From Saccharomycopsis crataegensis (taxonomy: Eukaryota; Ascomycota; Saccharomycetes; Ascoideales; Saccharomycopsidaceae), in assembly GCF_037102585.1 (NCBI RefSeq), contig NW_027043830.1, positions 62,001-126,000 of the forward strand: a stretch of DNA of 64,000 nt, given 5' to 3'. The translations under genes were made by a program, and so were the position numbers. Under the pieces are notes generated by a model, which saw only the letters and a list, made by a program, of their open reading frames with translations, ran no database searches and was not told the DNA's origin. The first letter of the stretch is position 1. Each line of letters begins with the position of its first letter. Below are positions 50,969 through 60,311 of the stretch, piece by piece.

Positions 50969-51798
50969 ATTTTTTTACTTTCTAGTGAAATATCTTTTAA
51001 CTGCACTACCTGAGGGTGGGAGTTACCCACGAAGATCCGAGTCTAAGGATTGATAAGTACGGCTAGTCAGCCAATAAGAGTTATCCTGATATTGGAGAAG
51101 GTTGATCTTCAGAGATTTAAATAATTATATATAGAAGGCTAAAATGTTAGAATTCTACAGGTCTATAAAGTACTTCAATAGGGTTCGGAAAAAGTCCCTA
51201 AAAATTCGACTCTTTGAAAAATACACATTTAGGCACTTTTTTATAGTGTAAAAGTATAAAAAAGTGTACTAGTCGTACTTGTACACTTTTTGCTAACCAC
51301 ACCCTAGAGTGTCAATAGCCACAACACCATTACTTCTAACCCATATTTTCGTACTTTCTATTTATTTTACTTATTCTACTTTTATTATCTCTCTACTATT
51401 TTTAGAGAGATAAGACATTATTCAATTATTATATTTTACTACATTGTTAACTTTATTAAGTTATTGTTTGTATTAATCCAGAATTATCTTGAATCCGCCG
51501 CTACCACCGACCGGATAGAACTTACCCTACTACAAGCCATAATCGCGCGAAGTCGACAATAACACACTTTCCTAGAAAATTTCCTTAAATGGAACAGAGG
51601 GTACATAGATAATTAAAAAAACCGCGCTGACCGGCTCGGAAACCTGCAGGAACGCCCGCAACGGAGATCAAATTGTGTTATGAGCGATGTATTATCAGTG
51701 AGTGGTGCAGACACAAAAAAAATATAAACATTGTGATAATTTACTTATTTTTGAGAATCGATAATTTAATTACGAGATTTATTTCATCATTTTTCCGT
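50969..51798. other. Intergenic region between tRNA-Tyr and the LRR gene
   Basis: No gene or mobile element seen. It holds the tRNA terminator, an inverted repeat AAAAAGTGTAC/GTACACTTTTT (51,259-51,269 and 51,281-51,291) and, nearer the gene, a GC-rich patch (51,490-51,670). It presumably includes the promoter of the downstream gene. Confidence 0.7.
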
Positions 51799-54750
51799 AT
51801 GTCGAAACTAGCGGATCTTCCAGCGGAGATCTATGTTCATATTTTCCGATTCATTGAGGGAAAAGATGAATTGATCAATATTCGTGAAGCAGTATTTGAA
51901 AACACTTTGGTCAGACAATGCCTTGACACCGTTATCTTTCACGAGGTTTTGGTAATACCACCGTGTGAAATGCTCAGCACTGAAAATCAAGTGATGCTTA
52001 GAAACCCTGGAGGTGGGAGTGTGTATGTCAGTTTGTCAGGATTCCAAGTCATGGATACTTTTGAAATGCAGTATACTGACATCAATGATTTGAAGCCTTA
52101 CAAGAAATATATTAAGAGTTTCAAATACCAAGCACGATTCAATCTACGATTCGATCGGGCAGAAGGGTATTTTTACGGAGAGCACGATGTGATGAGGTTT
52201 GTAAAAACTCTTCCATCATTGGAATCATTGAATGTGGATTTTGGCTATCATTTGAATTCGCCGATCAAGAAATTAGTTTTGGAAACTTCTGATCCACAGT
52301 TCGGATTCAACCCGCAATTCATCGAGCATCTCACGTTGAAAACCAAAGACACTGAATCTGATGGCACCATTGATTTTTCCAAATTGACTTTACCCAATCT
52401 TAAAACCCTTGAATTGGATTGTTTCACGAATCATGTGGTTGGTGGCGATTGGTCAACCTCACCGAATTTGCAGGAGGTTTCCATCAAATGCCGACACAAT
52501 ATCCGATTAGAAAATTTCCATTCTAAAAACTTTCCAAGCTTGAAGAAATTGAAATTGCACACCGCCTGGGAAACCATTTGTGTCTTAGGGACCATTATGA
52601 TTGAAAGTTTGGAAGACATTGAGGTTTATGATGTGAAAATAGACGAATGTGGAGTATTGAGGCATTGCCGAAACTTAAAACAGATCAAGAGCAACAATGT
52701 GGAAATTAATCTAGAAGAATTGAGTAGTTTACGAAAAGTAAGGACATTGAAGTTCTATGGCAACCACGTTCATCATTTGATGGAATTGAAAGATTTTCAG
52801 GAACTTGAAGAGGCAGAAATCCAAAGAGGTCATATCTCAGTACTTGTGTATAATTCAAATAGGTTGCCAAAGTTGAAAAAGTTGGATGTTCTGCATAATG
52901 AAATCGAAGCAATCGGCAATATTAATAATCTCGATGGGATAGAAGAGCTCGATTTAAATAGTAACAGATTAAACTCTATCAAGGGTCTCGAAGTTTTAGG
53001 AAGGAGCTTGAAGAAATTGAATTTGTCTTGGAACAAGTTAACCAAGATTCAAGGTTTCAATGGGCTTGCCAATATTGAATCATTGAATCTTTCTTCAAAT
53101 AGAATCCTGGTTTTAGGGAAATTGGGCCATTTGGTTAATTTAAAAGCTTTAGACGTTACGAATTGTGATATCACGAGAATCCAGAACCTCGGAAGGTTGA
53201 AATGTTTGAAACAACTTAAGTTATCAAGAAATAAAATCGCAGTAGTGGAAAACTTGGATGGTCTTGAAAGCTTGCAGAAGCTTAAATTGGAACTGAACTC
53301 AATTGTGAAAATCAAGCAGCTTGGGAACTTGCCGTCATTGGAGGAAATTAATTTGTCAGAAAACAAATTGGATATCGTTGAAAATTTGTATAATTTGCCA
53401 TCTCTCAGGATTTTGAATTTTTCGAGAAACGCAATCACCAACGCCCACGAACAAGACTTCAGCGGATTCCAGAATTTGGAGGTTCTCGATGTATCATTCA
53501 ACGAGATCCTGACAATGCCAGTCTTAGAACATATGAGAAACTTACGAGAGGTCAACTTGTCAAATAACAGCATTGAGATGGTTGAGAATATTGGATACTT
53601 GCCACAATTATCAAAGCTCAGCTTTAGCACAAATTCTATTACAGTCTGCAAACCGCTCATTGGATTGGAAAATTTGCAAACAATTGTGATGAGGTCCAAT
53701 AAGCTAATGGATACTAGATGGGCGTATAGGTGTAATAATTTGAGAAAGTTAATCCTTGCTGAGAATCAGCTCGGCACGTTCCCGGAGATCACTCATTGGA
53801 AATACCTTGCCCACCTTGATTTAACAAGAAATGAGATTAAATCGGTTGAAATCAATGGTCACTTTGAGAACTTGACGTTCTTGTGCTTATCAGGAAACAT
53901 AATCTCCACCATTAAGCTACTGAGATTTAATAACTTGCATAACCTTGATATTGGGAACAACAAACTTACATCGATGCGTGGTTTGCTTGAATTGAAGTCA
54001 CTTAGAACGTTATCGGTTGAGAGGAACTCGCTCAAGGAAATTCCAAAACTCACAAGGTTCACAAAATTGAGTCTGTTGGATTTTTCATTTAATAAGGTGT
54101 CCCAAGTGGCGCAGATCTCCGGGATGAAGAGCCTTTGGAAATTAAAGGCCACCAATTGTGGGCTCACCAATATGAAATTCATTGGGCTATTGAAAAGCTT
54201 GAAGGTGCTTGACCTCGCTGCTAACCGGTTAGAAAAGATCGAAGGTAATATCAACAATTTTTCTCGGTTGTTGGAGTTATTTTTGTCGGAAAATCAGATT
54301 TCGAAAGTCGAGAATATTTGGGGGCTACATGAGTTGGATTTGCTTGATTTATCGCATAACAAGCTCAAGGAGATCCGACACTTGGATCGTTTACAGACGT
54401 TGAAGACGTTATTCTTGAACCATAACGAATTGACTGTGGCTACCGATCTCGAGGGATTTTTCTTCTTGAAACAACTTGATTTGAGTTATAATAAGCTCAC
54501 CAATACTTCACAGTACGAGGATTTGGCAAGATACGTGGACGTTTACATGAACGCGGACAATCAAGAGGAAGAAGACGACAATGGGTACATGTTTGGAGAT
54601 GATTTGGGTAATCCTGCTATGCTTGATTCCATAAATGCGATTTTTGGCGGAGGTGGCAGCATTCCCTCAATGGGAGGCAATAGTCAAGTAGATGTCACTG
54701 AGATAATGCAGGCATATATGAGACAATTTGGCAGTGGTAATGGGTGGTAA
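51799..54750 (+). CDS. Large leucine-rich-repeat protein with F-box-like N-terminus
   Basis: 983 residues from ATG 51,799 (MSKLADLPAEIYVHIFRF). An in-frame ATG 42 codons earlier exists, but its extension is hydrophobic and Ile/Asn-rich and looks untranslated. The first 20 residues resemble an F-box (LPAEIYVHIF). From about residue 370 there are more than twenty 22-23-residue leucine-rich repeats of the SDS22 type (LxxLxLSxNxIxxI). The C-terminus (about 920-983) is acidic, then Gly-rich. F-box plus LRR proteins usually are substrate receptors of SCF ubiquitin ligases; long SDS22-type LRR proteins also act as scaffolds for phosphatases. Which applies is not shown. One conserved Ser position is coded CTG (52,891). 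It is the first host gene right of the mobile-element nest. Confidence 0.9.
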   Translation: MSKLADLPAEIYVHIFRFIEGKDELINIREAVFENTLVRQCLDTVIFHEVLVIPPCEMLSTENQVMLRNPGGGSVYVSLSGFQVMDTFEMQYTDINDLKPYKKYIKSFKYQARFNLRFDRAEGYFYGEHDVMRFVKTLPSLESLNVDFGYHLNSPIKKLVLETSDPQFGFNPQFIEHLTLKTKDTESDGTIDFSKLTLPNLKTLELDCFTNHVVGGDWSTSPNLQEVSIKCRHNIRLENFHSKNFPSLKKLKLHTAWETICVLGTIMIESLEDIEVYDVKIDECGVLRHCRNLKQIKSNNVEINLEELSSLRKVRTLKFYGNHVHHLMELKDFQELEEAEIQRGHISVLVYNSNRLPKLKKLDVLHNEIEAIGNINNLDGIEELDLNSNRLNSIKGLEVLGRSLKKLNLSWNKLTKIQGFNGLANIESLNLSSNRILVLGKLGHLVNLKALDVTNCDITRIQNLGRLKCLKQLKLSRNKIAVVENLDGLESLQKLKLELNSIVKIKQLGNLPSLEEINLSENKLDIVENLYNLPSLRILNFSRNAITNAHEQDFSGFQNLEVLDVSFNEILTMPVLEHMRNLREVNLSNNSIEMVENIGYLPQLSKLSFSTNSITVCKPLIGLENLQTIVMRSNKLMDTRWAYRCNNLRKLILAENQLGTFPEITHWKYLAHLDLTRNEIKSVEINGHFENLTFLCLSGNIISTIKLLRFNNLHNLDIGNNKLTSMRGLLELKSLRTLSVERNSLKEIPKLTRFTKLSLLDFSFNKVSQVAQISGMKSLWKLKATNCGLTNMKFIGLLKSLKVLDLAANRLEKIEGNINNFSRLLELFLSENQISKVENIWGLHELDLLDLSHNKLKEIRHLDRLQTLKTLFLNHNELTVATDLEGFFFLKQLDLSYNKLTNTSQYEDLARYVDVYMNADNQEEEDDNGYMFGDDLGNPAMLDSINAIFGGGGSIPSMGGNSQVDVTEIMQAYMRQFGSGNGW

Positions 54751-55242
54751 TGAACAAAGCGTTGTTTTAATTGAAGGAGTTTGAACCTAAGGAGGTAATT
54801 GCTCTTTTAATATAAACAAAAAAACAATTGCTGGTAGTGGTGCTGTTGGTAGTGCATGCTACCATACCATACAAAATGATGATTCTTATAATAAATATGA
54901 TTCAGTAGAAATTGTAGAAGGCTTTATGTGCATTGAGTGCAAAGTTAGTAAACTTTGAACAATTATCAACAATTTGAAATCGATAAATGAAGAAATTAAG
55001 CCCACTAGACTTTCACGTACATTGAAGACCAATCACTAAGAATTACAGAATCAAAAACACACTTCGAATTCAGATATACCTTTAAAGCCGCTTGAGAGCA
55101 ATTACTTCACTAACAATTTTAATTAAAAACAAAAAAAAAACCGCATTGCATTTCTAAAATAAAGAAAACCATAAAAAATAATACCTGCGACACCAAGAAA
55201 AAAAAAAAGAAAGAACGACTGAATCTTGAGAGTGGGAAGATA
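54751..55242. other. Intergenic region between convergent genes
   Basis: About 490 bp of AT-rich sequence with A runs near 55,127-55,210. It holds only the 3' ends of the LRR gene and XKS1 as far as I can see. Confidence 0.7.
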
Positions 55243-56967
55243 TCATAACAAACGCTCCAAGTTTCTTAAAGCAGCTTCCGCAATCTTGAATGTATTCCAT
55301 TTGTATTCCACTGTAAATTCCTTCAAATTACTCCAGTCAAACTTGTTCTCCAAGTAATCTTCAAAACAACCATTACCACCATGTTCTCTATAATATGACC
55401 AGCAAGCTTTGTAGGCTCCTCCTAATGCACAGCTGTTCGGTTCCAAGCTCTTGTAGTTTCCCTTACCACCGTCTCCTTGGAATTCATTACCCAAAATTTC
55501 ACTAAATTTGGTGATTATTGATTGATTTCTGCTAGATCCACCAACAAAGAAAAGCTTATGAGGTTTTAAATCACCATTATTATCATTACAATCTTTTTTA
55601 AGAAGCTCATGTACTCTAATCCGACCACTGAGGGCTTGTGATTCAACGATCCCTTTAACATCAGTCTCCACATTTTTATAGTCAGGACCAAGGTTTTCAA
55701 TAAGCTCACCAGTGGTGGTGTCAAATTTGTATTTGAGAATCACTGGTTTGTCAACATTGGGGATGATTTCACCTTGTGGGAAGTATATCCCAATATTGCC
55801 ATCCTTGCTGGCCTCAAATTTTTCTCCATCAAGGATTTCCGAAAATTTATCCCAAGAATCCTCAGCAATACAGTATTTTTTATTAACCTTGTTTCTAACA
55901 TCATTTCTAACAAGCGCTCCATTAGAGTAACAGATCATGTACATATAAAGATTTGGATTGGTTGGATGAATCATGATGTGGTAGTTCTCGTTTGCTCTGT
56001 AGACATCAGTAATCAACAACAATGTGGTGGAAGTACCTAAGCTAACAAGCAAATCATTTTTGAGAAGTGGCAAAGAGAGAATAGTTGCAAGATTATCTCC
56101 AGTGAATGGATAAATTCCACAGTTTGGGCTGAAACCAAATTTGTTGACAAAGTATGAAGAAATTAAGCCAATGGAGTTGAATCCCAGGGGCTCGACATCT
56201 CCACCTAGCTTGGCAATTAATTTAGTAATTGATTCTTTCTTCCCCAAAACAGTGGCCTCCAATAAATCAGGGTTCCAGCATTTACCTTGGATATCATACA
56301 AATTCATACCACAGCCATCGGCTTGGTCGATTTTTGAAAACTTTCCCAAAAGCACCGTCGATAAGAAATTGGAGATTAAAGTGATTCTGTGAGTATTTTC
56401 ATAAGCTTCTGGATGGTCTTTAATAAATTTCGTGATCTGAGGACCTGTGAATCTATGATACGCTTTAGACCCAGTAAGTTCCGCCAACTTTTGACCACTA
56501 CCCACTGCGGCAGTGAACTGTTTGCACTCTTCAACTGTGGAATGATCTTGCCAATTTGGGGCAACCGTGTGAGTAAACGCTTGAGGAAAGAGACCATTTT
56601 TCAACGAGGTGGTGTCACCGTCCAAACTTTGTAGTAATCCCACCGCTTCATTGGCCCAGTACACTGACCCATGTTGTTGACAAGATCCAGACATTCCTAC
56701 CACTTTGGAGAAATCAAACCCATCATCTTTCATTCTAGTCATCACCAAGTCTAAGGCATCCAACCACATTGCCACCGGAGCAACTATCCTCCCGGCTTCT
56801 TGTTTGTAAACCCCGTGGGTGGTGTTATAAGAGGGTAAATCATCATCAAAGGTCACGGCATAGCAGCATAACGGGGTCAATTGCTCATCGACTGCGACGA
56901 TTTTGATTTGCTGGGTCGACAAATCTAGCCCCAAAAACATTTTATCTGGGGAACTGATCTTTGACAT
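55243..56967 (-). CDS. XKS1: D-xylulose 5-kinase (xylulokinase)
   Basis: 574 residues of the FGGY carbohydrate kinase family, converting D-xylulose and ATP to D-xylulose 5-phosphate, the entry of xylose into the pentose phosphate pathway. Seen in the sequence: nucleotide/sugar motif LDLSTQQ (14-20), SGSCQQHGSVYW (93-104), DHST (141-144), DGCGMNLYD (217-225, with the expected catalytic Asp), FTGDN (288-292), GTSTT (311-315), and a C-terminal SCALGGAYKACW region. It is somewhat shorter than the about 600-620 residues usual in yeasts. The first ATG directly follows the stop codon of SPC1 (TAAATG); Met10 (MFLGLDL) is a possible alternative start. Its promoter would have to lie within SPC1 unless the two are read from one transcript. 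Confidence 0.96.
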   Translation of the reverse strand: MSKISSPDKMFLGLDLSTQQIKIVAVDEQLTPLCCYAVTFDDDLPSYNTTHGVYKQEAGRIVAPVAMWLDALDLVMTRMKDDGFDFSKVVGMSGSCQQHGSVYWANEAVGLLQSLDGDTTSLKNGLFPQAFTHTVAPNWQDHSTVEECKQFTAAVGSGQKLAELTGSKAYHRFTGPQITKFIKDHPEAYENTHRITLISNFLSTVLLGKFSKIDQADGCGMNLYDIQGKCWNPDLLEATVLGKKESITKLIAKLGGDVEPLGFNSIGLISSYFVNKFGFSPNCGIYPFTGDNLATILSLPLLKNDLLVSLGTSTTLLLITDVYRANENYHIMIHPTNPNLYMYMICYSNGALVRNDVRNKVNKKYCIAEDSWDKFSEILDGEKFEASKDGNIGIYFPQGEIIPNVDKPVILKYKFDTTTGELIENLGPDYKNVETDVKGIVESQALSGRIRVHELLKKDCNDNNGDLKPHKLFFVGGSSRNQSIITKFSEILGNEFQGDGGKGNYKSLEPNSCALGGAYKACWSYYREHGGNGCFEDYLENKFDWSNLKEFTVEYKWNTFKIAEAALRNLERLL

Positions 56968-57282
56968 TTATTGTTGAATAGGTTCGATGACCACGTCAGA
57001 AATGGTGTCGGCAGAAAATACCTGGTTTTTAACTGGCAAAAACTTCAAATTGTGTTTGTTGTAAAACTTGAAAGGCGGAGAAATAACTACGGCAATGACC
57101 ACCAATCCTGTTCCAAATATTGCCACAGAATAGACAATGTCTTGATAAACAAACCCCACAAGAAAGCTGGAGAGGGCAAAAAAGTTGAGAAGCTTGTAGA
57201 GGATGCTGGTGGCCAATTCTTGTCCTTTATAGTCGATGGTGCCAGTGAAGTATTCAGTTACGTCGGCTAAAGAGAATGACAT
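56968..57282 (-). CDS. SPC1: Signal peptidase complex subunit 1
   Basis: 104 residues. Two membrane segments (about 28-45 and 50-67) are joined by a very short loop, with both ends expected in the cytosol, followed by the family motif FYNKHNLKFLP (73-83). This is the small accessory subunit of the ER signal peptidase. Yeast Spc1 has 94 residues and YNKQKLRW at the same place. The C-terminal tail is slightly longer here. It is divergent from UNG1, with about 277 bp between the start codons, and its stop codon abuts the ATG of XKS1 on the same strand with no gap. Confidence 0.92.
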   Translation of the reverse strand: MSFSLADVTEYFTGTIDYKGQELATSILYKLLNFFALSSFLVGFVYQDIVYSVAIFGTGLVVIAVVISPPFKFYNKHNLKFLPVKNQVFSADTISDVVIEPIQQ

Positions 57283-57409
57283 GGAGAACGAGAAGAATAA
57301 TTGTTTGAGGGAAGTTTAAGCGACAAATGATGAGAACATCGTCTAAATAAAATAAAGAGGTCCAAAAACTTCTTTTTCTTTGTTGTTGTCGGCGGAGAGG
57401 GAAAATTGC

Positions 57410-57415
57410 CACGTG
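57410..57415. promoter_or_regulatory. CACGTG E-box in the SPC1-UNG1 promoter
   Basis: A single CACGTG in the divergent promoter, a possible Cbf1 or Pho4 site. No further support. Confidence 0.4.
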
Positions 57416-57457
57416 GACACATAGCGGAGGGTAATAGATTCTCCTGCCATGTGACTG

Positions 57458-57497
57458 ACGCGTGATTTTCCTTCTTGATTTTTTTTTTTTTACGCGT
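57458..57497 (+). promoter_or_regulatory. Two MCB (ACGCGT) boxes upstream of UNG1
   Basis: ACGCGT at 57,458-57,463 and 57,492-57,497, 97 and 63 bp before the UNG1 ATG, separated by a T-rich tract. Paired MluI cell-cycle boxes are the binding sites of the MBF factor that switches on DNA synthesis and repair genes at G1/S. Confidence 0.75.
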
Positions 57498-57559
57498 CGT
57501 GTTTTTGATGACAATAGTATCTTCTTCAATTGTAGAAGTTATAATATAGATAGTTAATC

Positions 57560-58516
57560 ATGTCCAAAGTATTGAAACCTGCAAAGAAAGTGAGACAGAC
57601 AACCATAGACCGGCTATTCAAAAAGAAAATAGAATGCAATACCATCCAACAGTCCAATAAAGAGAATGTCCCATCATCGAAAAAAGTTGAACAAGAACAA
57701 CCAACTAACAACGACACAACCTTCAACAACACACAATGGCTAGAGTCCCTACCTAGTGAATCACAAGAACTACTTTCGGTGGAATCTCAGAATATTAGCC
57801 CTGAATGGCTTTCATTAGTCTACGAAGAGCTCACCAAACCGTATTTCACTCAACTTAAACAGTTTCTCCAGCAACAGCAGCAGGCCAAGAAAACAGTGTT
57901 TCCTGCCCCGGAAAATATCTACTCTTTCACCAAATACTGCCCTGATCCTGCTAAAGTCAAGGTGCTTATTTTGGGCCAAGATCCGTATCATAATTTTAAC
58001 CAGGCCCACGGATTAGCATTCCTGGTGCTTTGTAATAAATTACCGCCATCGTTGACAAATATCTATAAAGGGATCAAGATCGATTATCCTAAGTTTGTGG
58101 TCCCCAAAAAAAACGGGAACTTGAGTCAATGGGCGCAGCAAGGGGTGCTATTATTGAATACTTGCTTGACAGTCGAGGCCCACAAGGCCAATTCCCACAA
58201 TAAAAAAGGCTGGGAGACATTTACCAGTACCCTCATTAGAAACTTGATCGATTATAAGAACAACACGTTAGACCAAGAGATTGTAGTTTTGGCATGGGGA
58301 GCGTTTGCCATCAATATGATGAAGAAAACCATCAATATGGACAGTGTCAATAAGAAAAACAAAAAAAATAATTTGGTGTTGACAAGTGTCCATCCAAGCC
58401 CCTTGAGTGCCAGTAGAGGGTTCTTTGAAGGTCATCATTTTAAGAAATGTAATGATTGGATCTTAGAAAAGTATGGGGAGAAGGAAGTGATCGATTGGTG
58501 TTCTATTAAAGATTAA
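57560..58516 (+). CDS. UNG1: Uracil-DNA glycosylase
   Basis: 318 residues of UDG family 1, which removes uracil from DNA in nucleus and mitochondria. An N-terminal PCNA-interacting motif QTTIDRLF (13-20) matches the site QTTIEDFF of yeast Ung1. The catalytic water-activating loop GQDPYH is at 139-144 (Asp141), and the Leu-intercalation loop HPSPLSASRGFF starts at 278. Length and order fit the family (yeast Ung1, 359). The conserved Ser in the A-F-S-V motif is coded CTG (58,022-58,024), so it reads Leu in the standard code but Ser in the CUG-Ser code. Two MCB boxes precede it. Its neighbours are SPC1 (divergent) and the permease gene (convergent). Confidence 0.97.
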   Translation: MSKVLKPAKKVRQTTIDRLFKKKIECNTIQQSNKENVPSSKKVEQEQPTNNDTTFNNTQWLESLPSESQELLSVESQNISPEWLSLVYEELTKPYFTQLKQFLQQQQQAKKTVFPAPENIYSFTKYCPDPAKVKVLILGQDPYHNFNQAHGLAFLVLCNKLPPSLTNIYKGIKIDYPKFVVPKKNGNLSQWAQQGVLLLNTCLTVEAHKANSHNKKGWETFTSTLIRNLIDYKNNTLDQEIVVLAWGAFAINMMKKTINMDSVNKKNKKNNLVLTSVHPSPLSASRGFFEGHHFKKCNDWILEKYGEKEVIDWCSIKD

Positions 58517-58823
58517 ATATCCAAATATAGGTCACAATAATGATTATTTTAGATGATGTGTATTTCTCAAAATTAACATTATATTGACATAAAAAGCAGC
58601 AAAAAATAAATAAAAGAAAAAACAATAGTTACTTTTGTTTTTATGGTAGAATAGAAGAAAAAGTAGTGAAGTAACAACGAAACAATTAACAACAGAAGAA
58701 AAAAAATAACATTCCAAATCTAAGATAATACTAAAATCTGATAATCTAAAACAATAAAAAGAACCAAGATTAAATTGAAGGAAAAAAAGCAAAACCATTT
58801 TTTTTTTCATATCAAATAAAATT
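58517..58823. other. Short intergenic region between convergent genes
   Basis: 307 bp, strongly A-rich on the plus strand; no gene seen. It holds the 3' ends of UNG1 and the permease gene. Confidence 0.7.
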
Positions 58824-60311
58824 TCATTTTGATAATTCATCTTCATTCACTGTGCTTTCAGATTCATCAGAACCCAAATGACCGTGCCATCCTTGTTCTA
58901 TCAAATAATTGTTGAACTTGATATCATTTTCCAACAAATCATCTTCCTTCAAATGTGGAACAAAAAGAGCAGCAACAATGACACCACTGACACCACACAA
59001 TGCGGCAATGATAAAAGTCCATCTGGCCCCCAATTTGTCACGAATTGGCTGGAAAGTTTGGGTGCCAACAACCGCACCAACTTTACCAATGGCAGCAGCA
59101 AAACCGTAACAAGTACCACGGACCGCAGTAGGAAAGGATTCCGATGCCACAACACCCAAGTTATCCCCAGGACCCATATTGGAAAGTGAGTTCATCAACC
59201 CGTAAAACACAATGAACAATGGCACAATTTTGGAGATTTTTTCATAAGCACATCCGATGATAAGACCAAAGATAAGGTATCCCATGAATCCAAGCATAAG
59301 GGTGTATTTACGACCGATAACGTCGATCAAGTAAGCCCCGACAATGACCCCAGGAATGGCAATGATCCCAAGAAGAAGGTTCCATTCCGCAATTTTCTTC
59401 AAATCTTTACTATCTTTGAGGACGGAGGAAATAATACTACCAGAGAAGATACCATTTGGGAAAGTGACGAAATCATAAAGGAACCAACAAAGGCAAACCC
59501 CGAGCAAACGTTTCCAACAATATTTGATCACCAACCAGTATGGGACTCTTTTCTTGATGGCATTTTTCTTGTAAAGGGTAGAAGTGGCCATCTTATAACG
59601 GAAATAGAACACTGATAATGGCCAGAAGGCACCAATGGCAAAAAGAGTTCTCCATAAAGCATCCAAGTGTTGGGAACCACAAATAGAATAGACAATTAAA
59701 AAGATGATAAGGGCAAAAGGACCTCCAAGAGACAATGGCAAGTTTGTCACTAAGACCAACACACCACCACGACGCTTGACCGATTCATTGGCGGCTTCAT
59801 TGGCACTGACGGTGGAAGCAGAATATTCAGAACCGATCCCTAACCCAGTCATACCACGGAACACTGTCAACATCCAAAACATACCTTCAACAGTGACACC
59901 ATGGGAGGCAGCACAAAGAATAGTACCAATAACAAGCAACAAGGTAGCGGTGACAATAGCCCATTTTCTTCCCATGTAATCACAGCAGAACCCCATACCA
60001 ACTTGCCCCAAAATAGTACCAACAAGCGAAGCGTTGGAGACTCTAGTAGAGACGTCAGATTTGTAGTAATGTGGGTATTGGACAGCATAGACTTTGTTCA
60101 ACATGGACATTACATTGTTCTGGTAACCATCACTGATCAAAGCAAACCCAGAAGCAACGATGGTGATGATATCAGAGGTAGTTCTGGTCTTGGAACGATC
60201 TTTTCTGGCCTCCGGATCATAGACGAGTTCTTGAGGATCAGAATTGATGGCCTCGATGTGTTCGTCGGCGATTTCTTTTGTGTAGTCTTGATTTTTCTCA
60301 GGCAAGCTCAT
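58824..60311 (-). CDS. GIT1: Glycerophosphodiester (GroPIns/GroPCho) permease, GIT1 type
   Basis: 495 residues, major facilitator superfamily with twelve predicted membrane segments, plasma membrane. Conserved with yeast Git1 through long stretches (IVASGFALISDGY, STRVSNA, NLPL-GGPFA, YDFVTFPNGIFS, EWNLLLG). The MFS loop motifs are DYMGRK (111-116) and DVIGRKYT in the second half. Git1 proteins import glycerophosphoinositol, and in Candida also glycerophosphocholine, as sources of phosphate and lipid headgroups. Yeast Git1 is induced by low phosphate through Pho4, and two high-affinity Pho4-type sites lie 181-239 bp upstream here. Candida relatives carry several GIT paralogues, so the exact substrate is not fixed by sequence. 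Confidence 0.93.
   Translation of the reverse strand: MSLPEKNQDYTKEIADEHIEAINSDPQELVYDPEARKDRSKTRTTSDIITIVASGFALISDGYQNNVMSMLNKVYAVQYPHYYKSDVSTRVSNASLVGTILGQVGMGFCCDYMGRKWAIVTATLLLVIGTILCAASHGVTVEGMFWMLTVFRGMTGLGIGSEYSASTVSANEAANESVKRRGGVLVLVTNLPLSLGGPFALIIFLIVYSICGSQHLDALWRTLFAIGAFWPLSVFYFRYKMATSTLYKKNAIKKRVPYWLVIKYCWKRLLGVCLCWFLYDFVTFPNGIFSGSIISSVLKDSKDLKKIAEWNLLLGIIAIPGVIVGAYLIDVIGRKYTLMLGFMGYLIFGLIIGCAYEKISKIVPLFIVFYGLMNSLSNMGPGDNLGVVASESFPTAVRGTCYGFAAAIGKVGAVVGTQTFQPIRDKLGARWTFIIAALCGVSGVIVAALFVPHLKEDDLLENDIKFNNYLIEQGWHGHLGSDESESTVNEDELSK

Noticed and set aside
51673-51798. 42-codon N-terminal extension of the LRR protein
   Set aside because: The extension is AT-driven, hydrophobic and Ile/Asn-rich, while the F-box-like segment starts at the second ATG (51,799).
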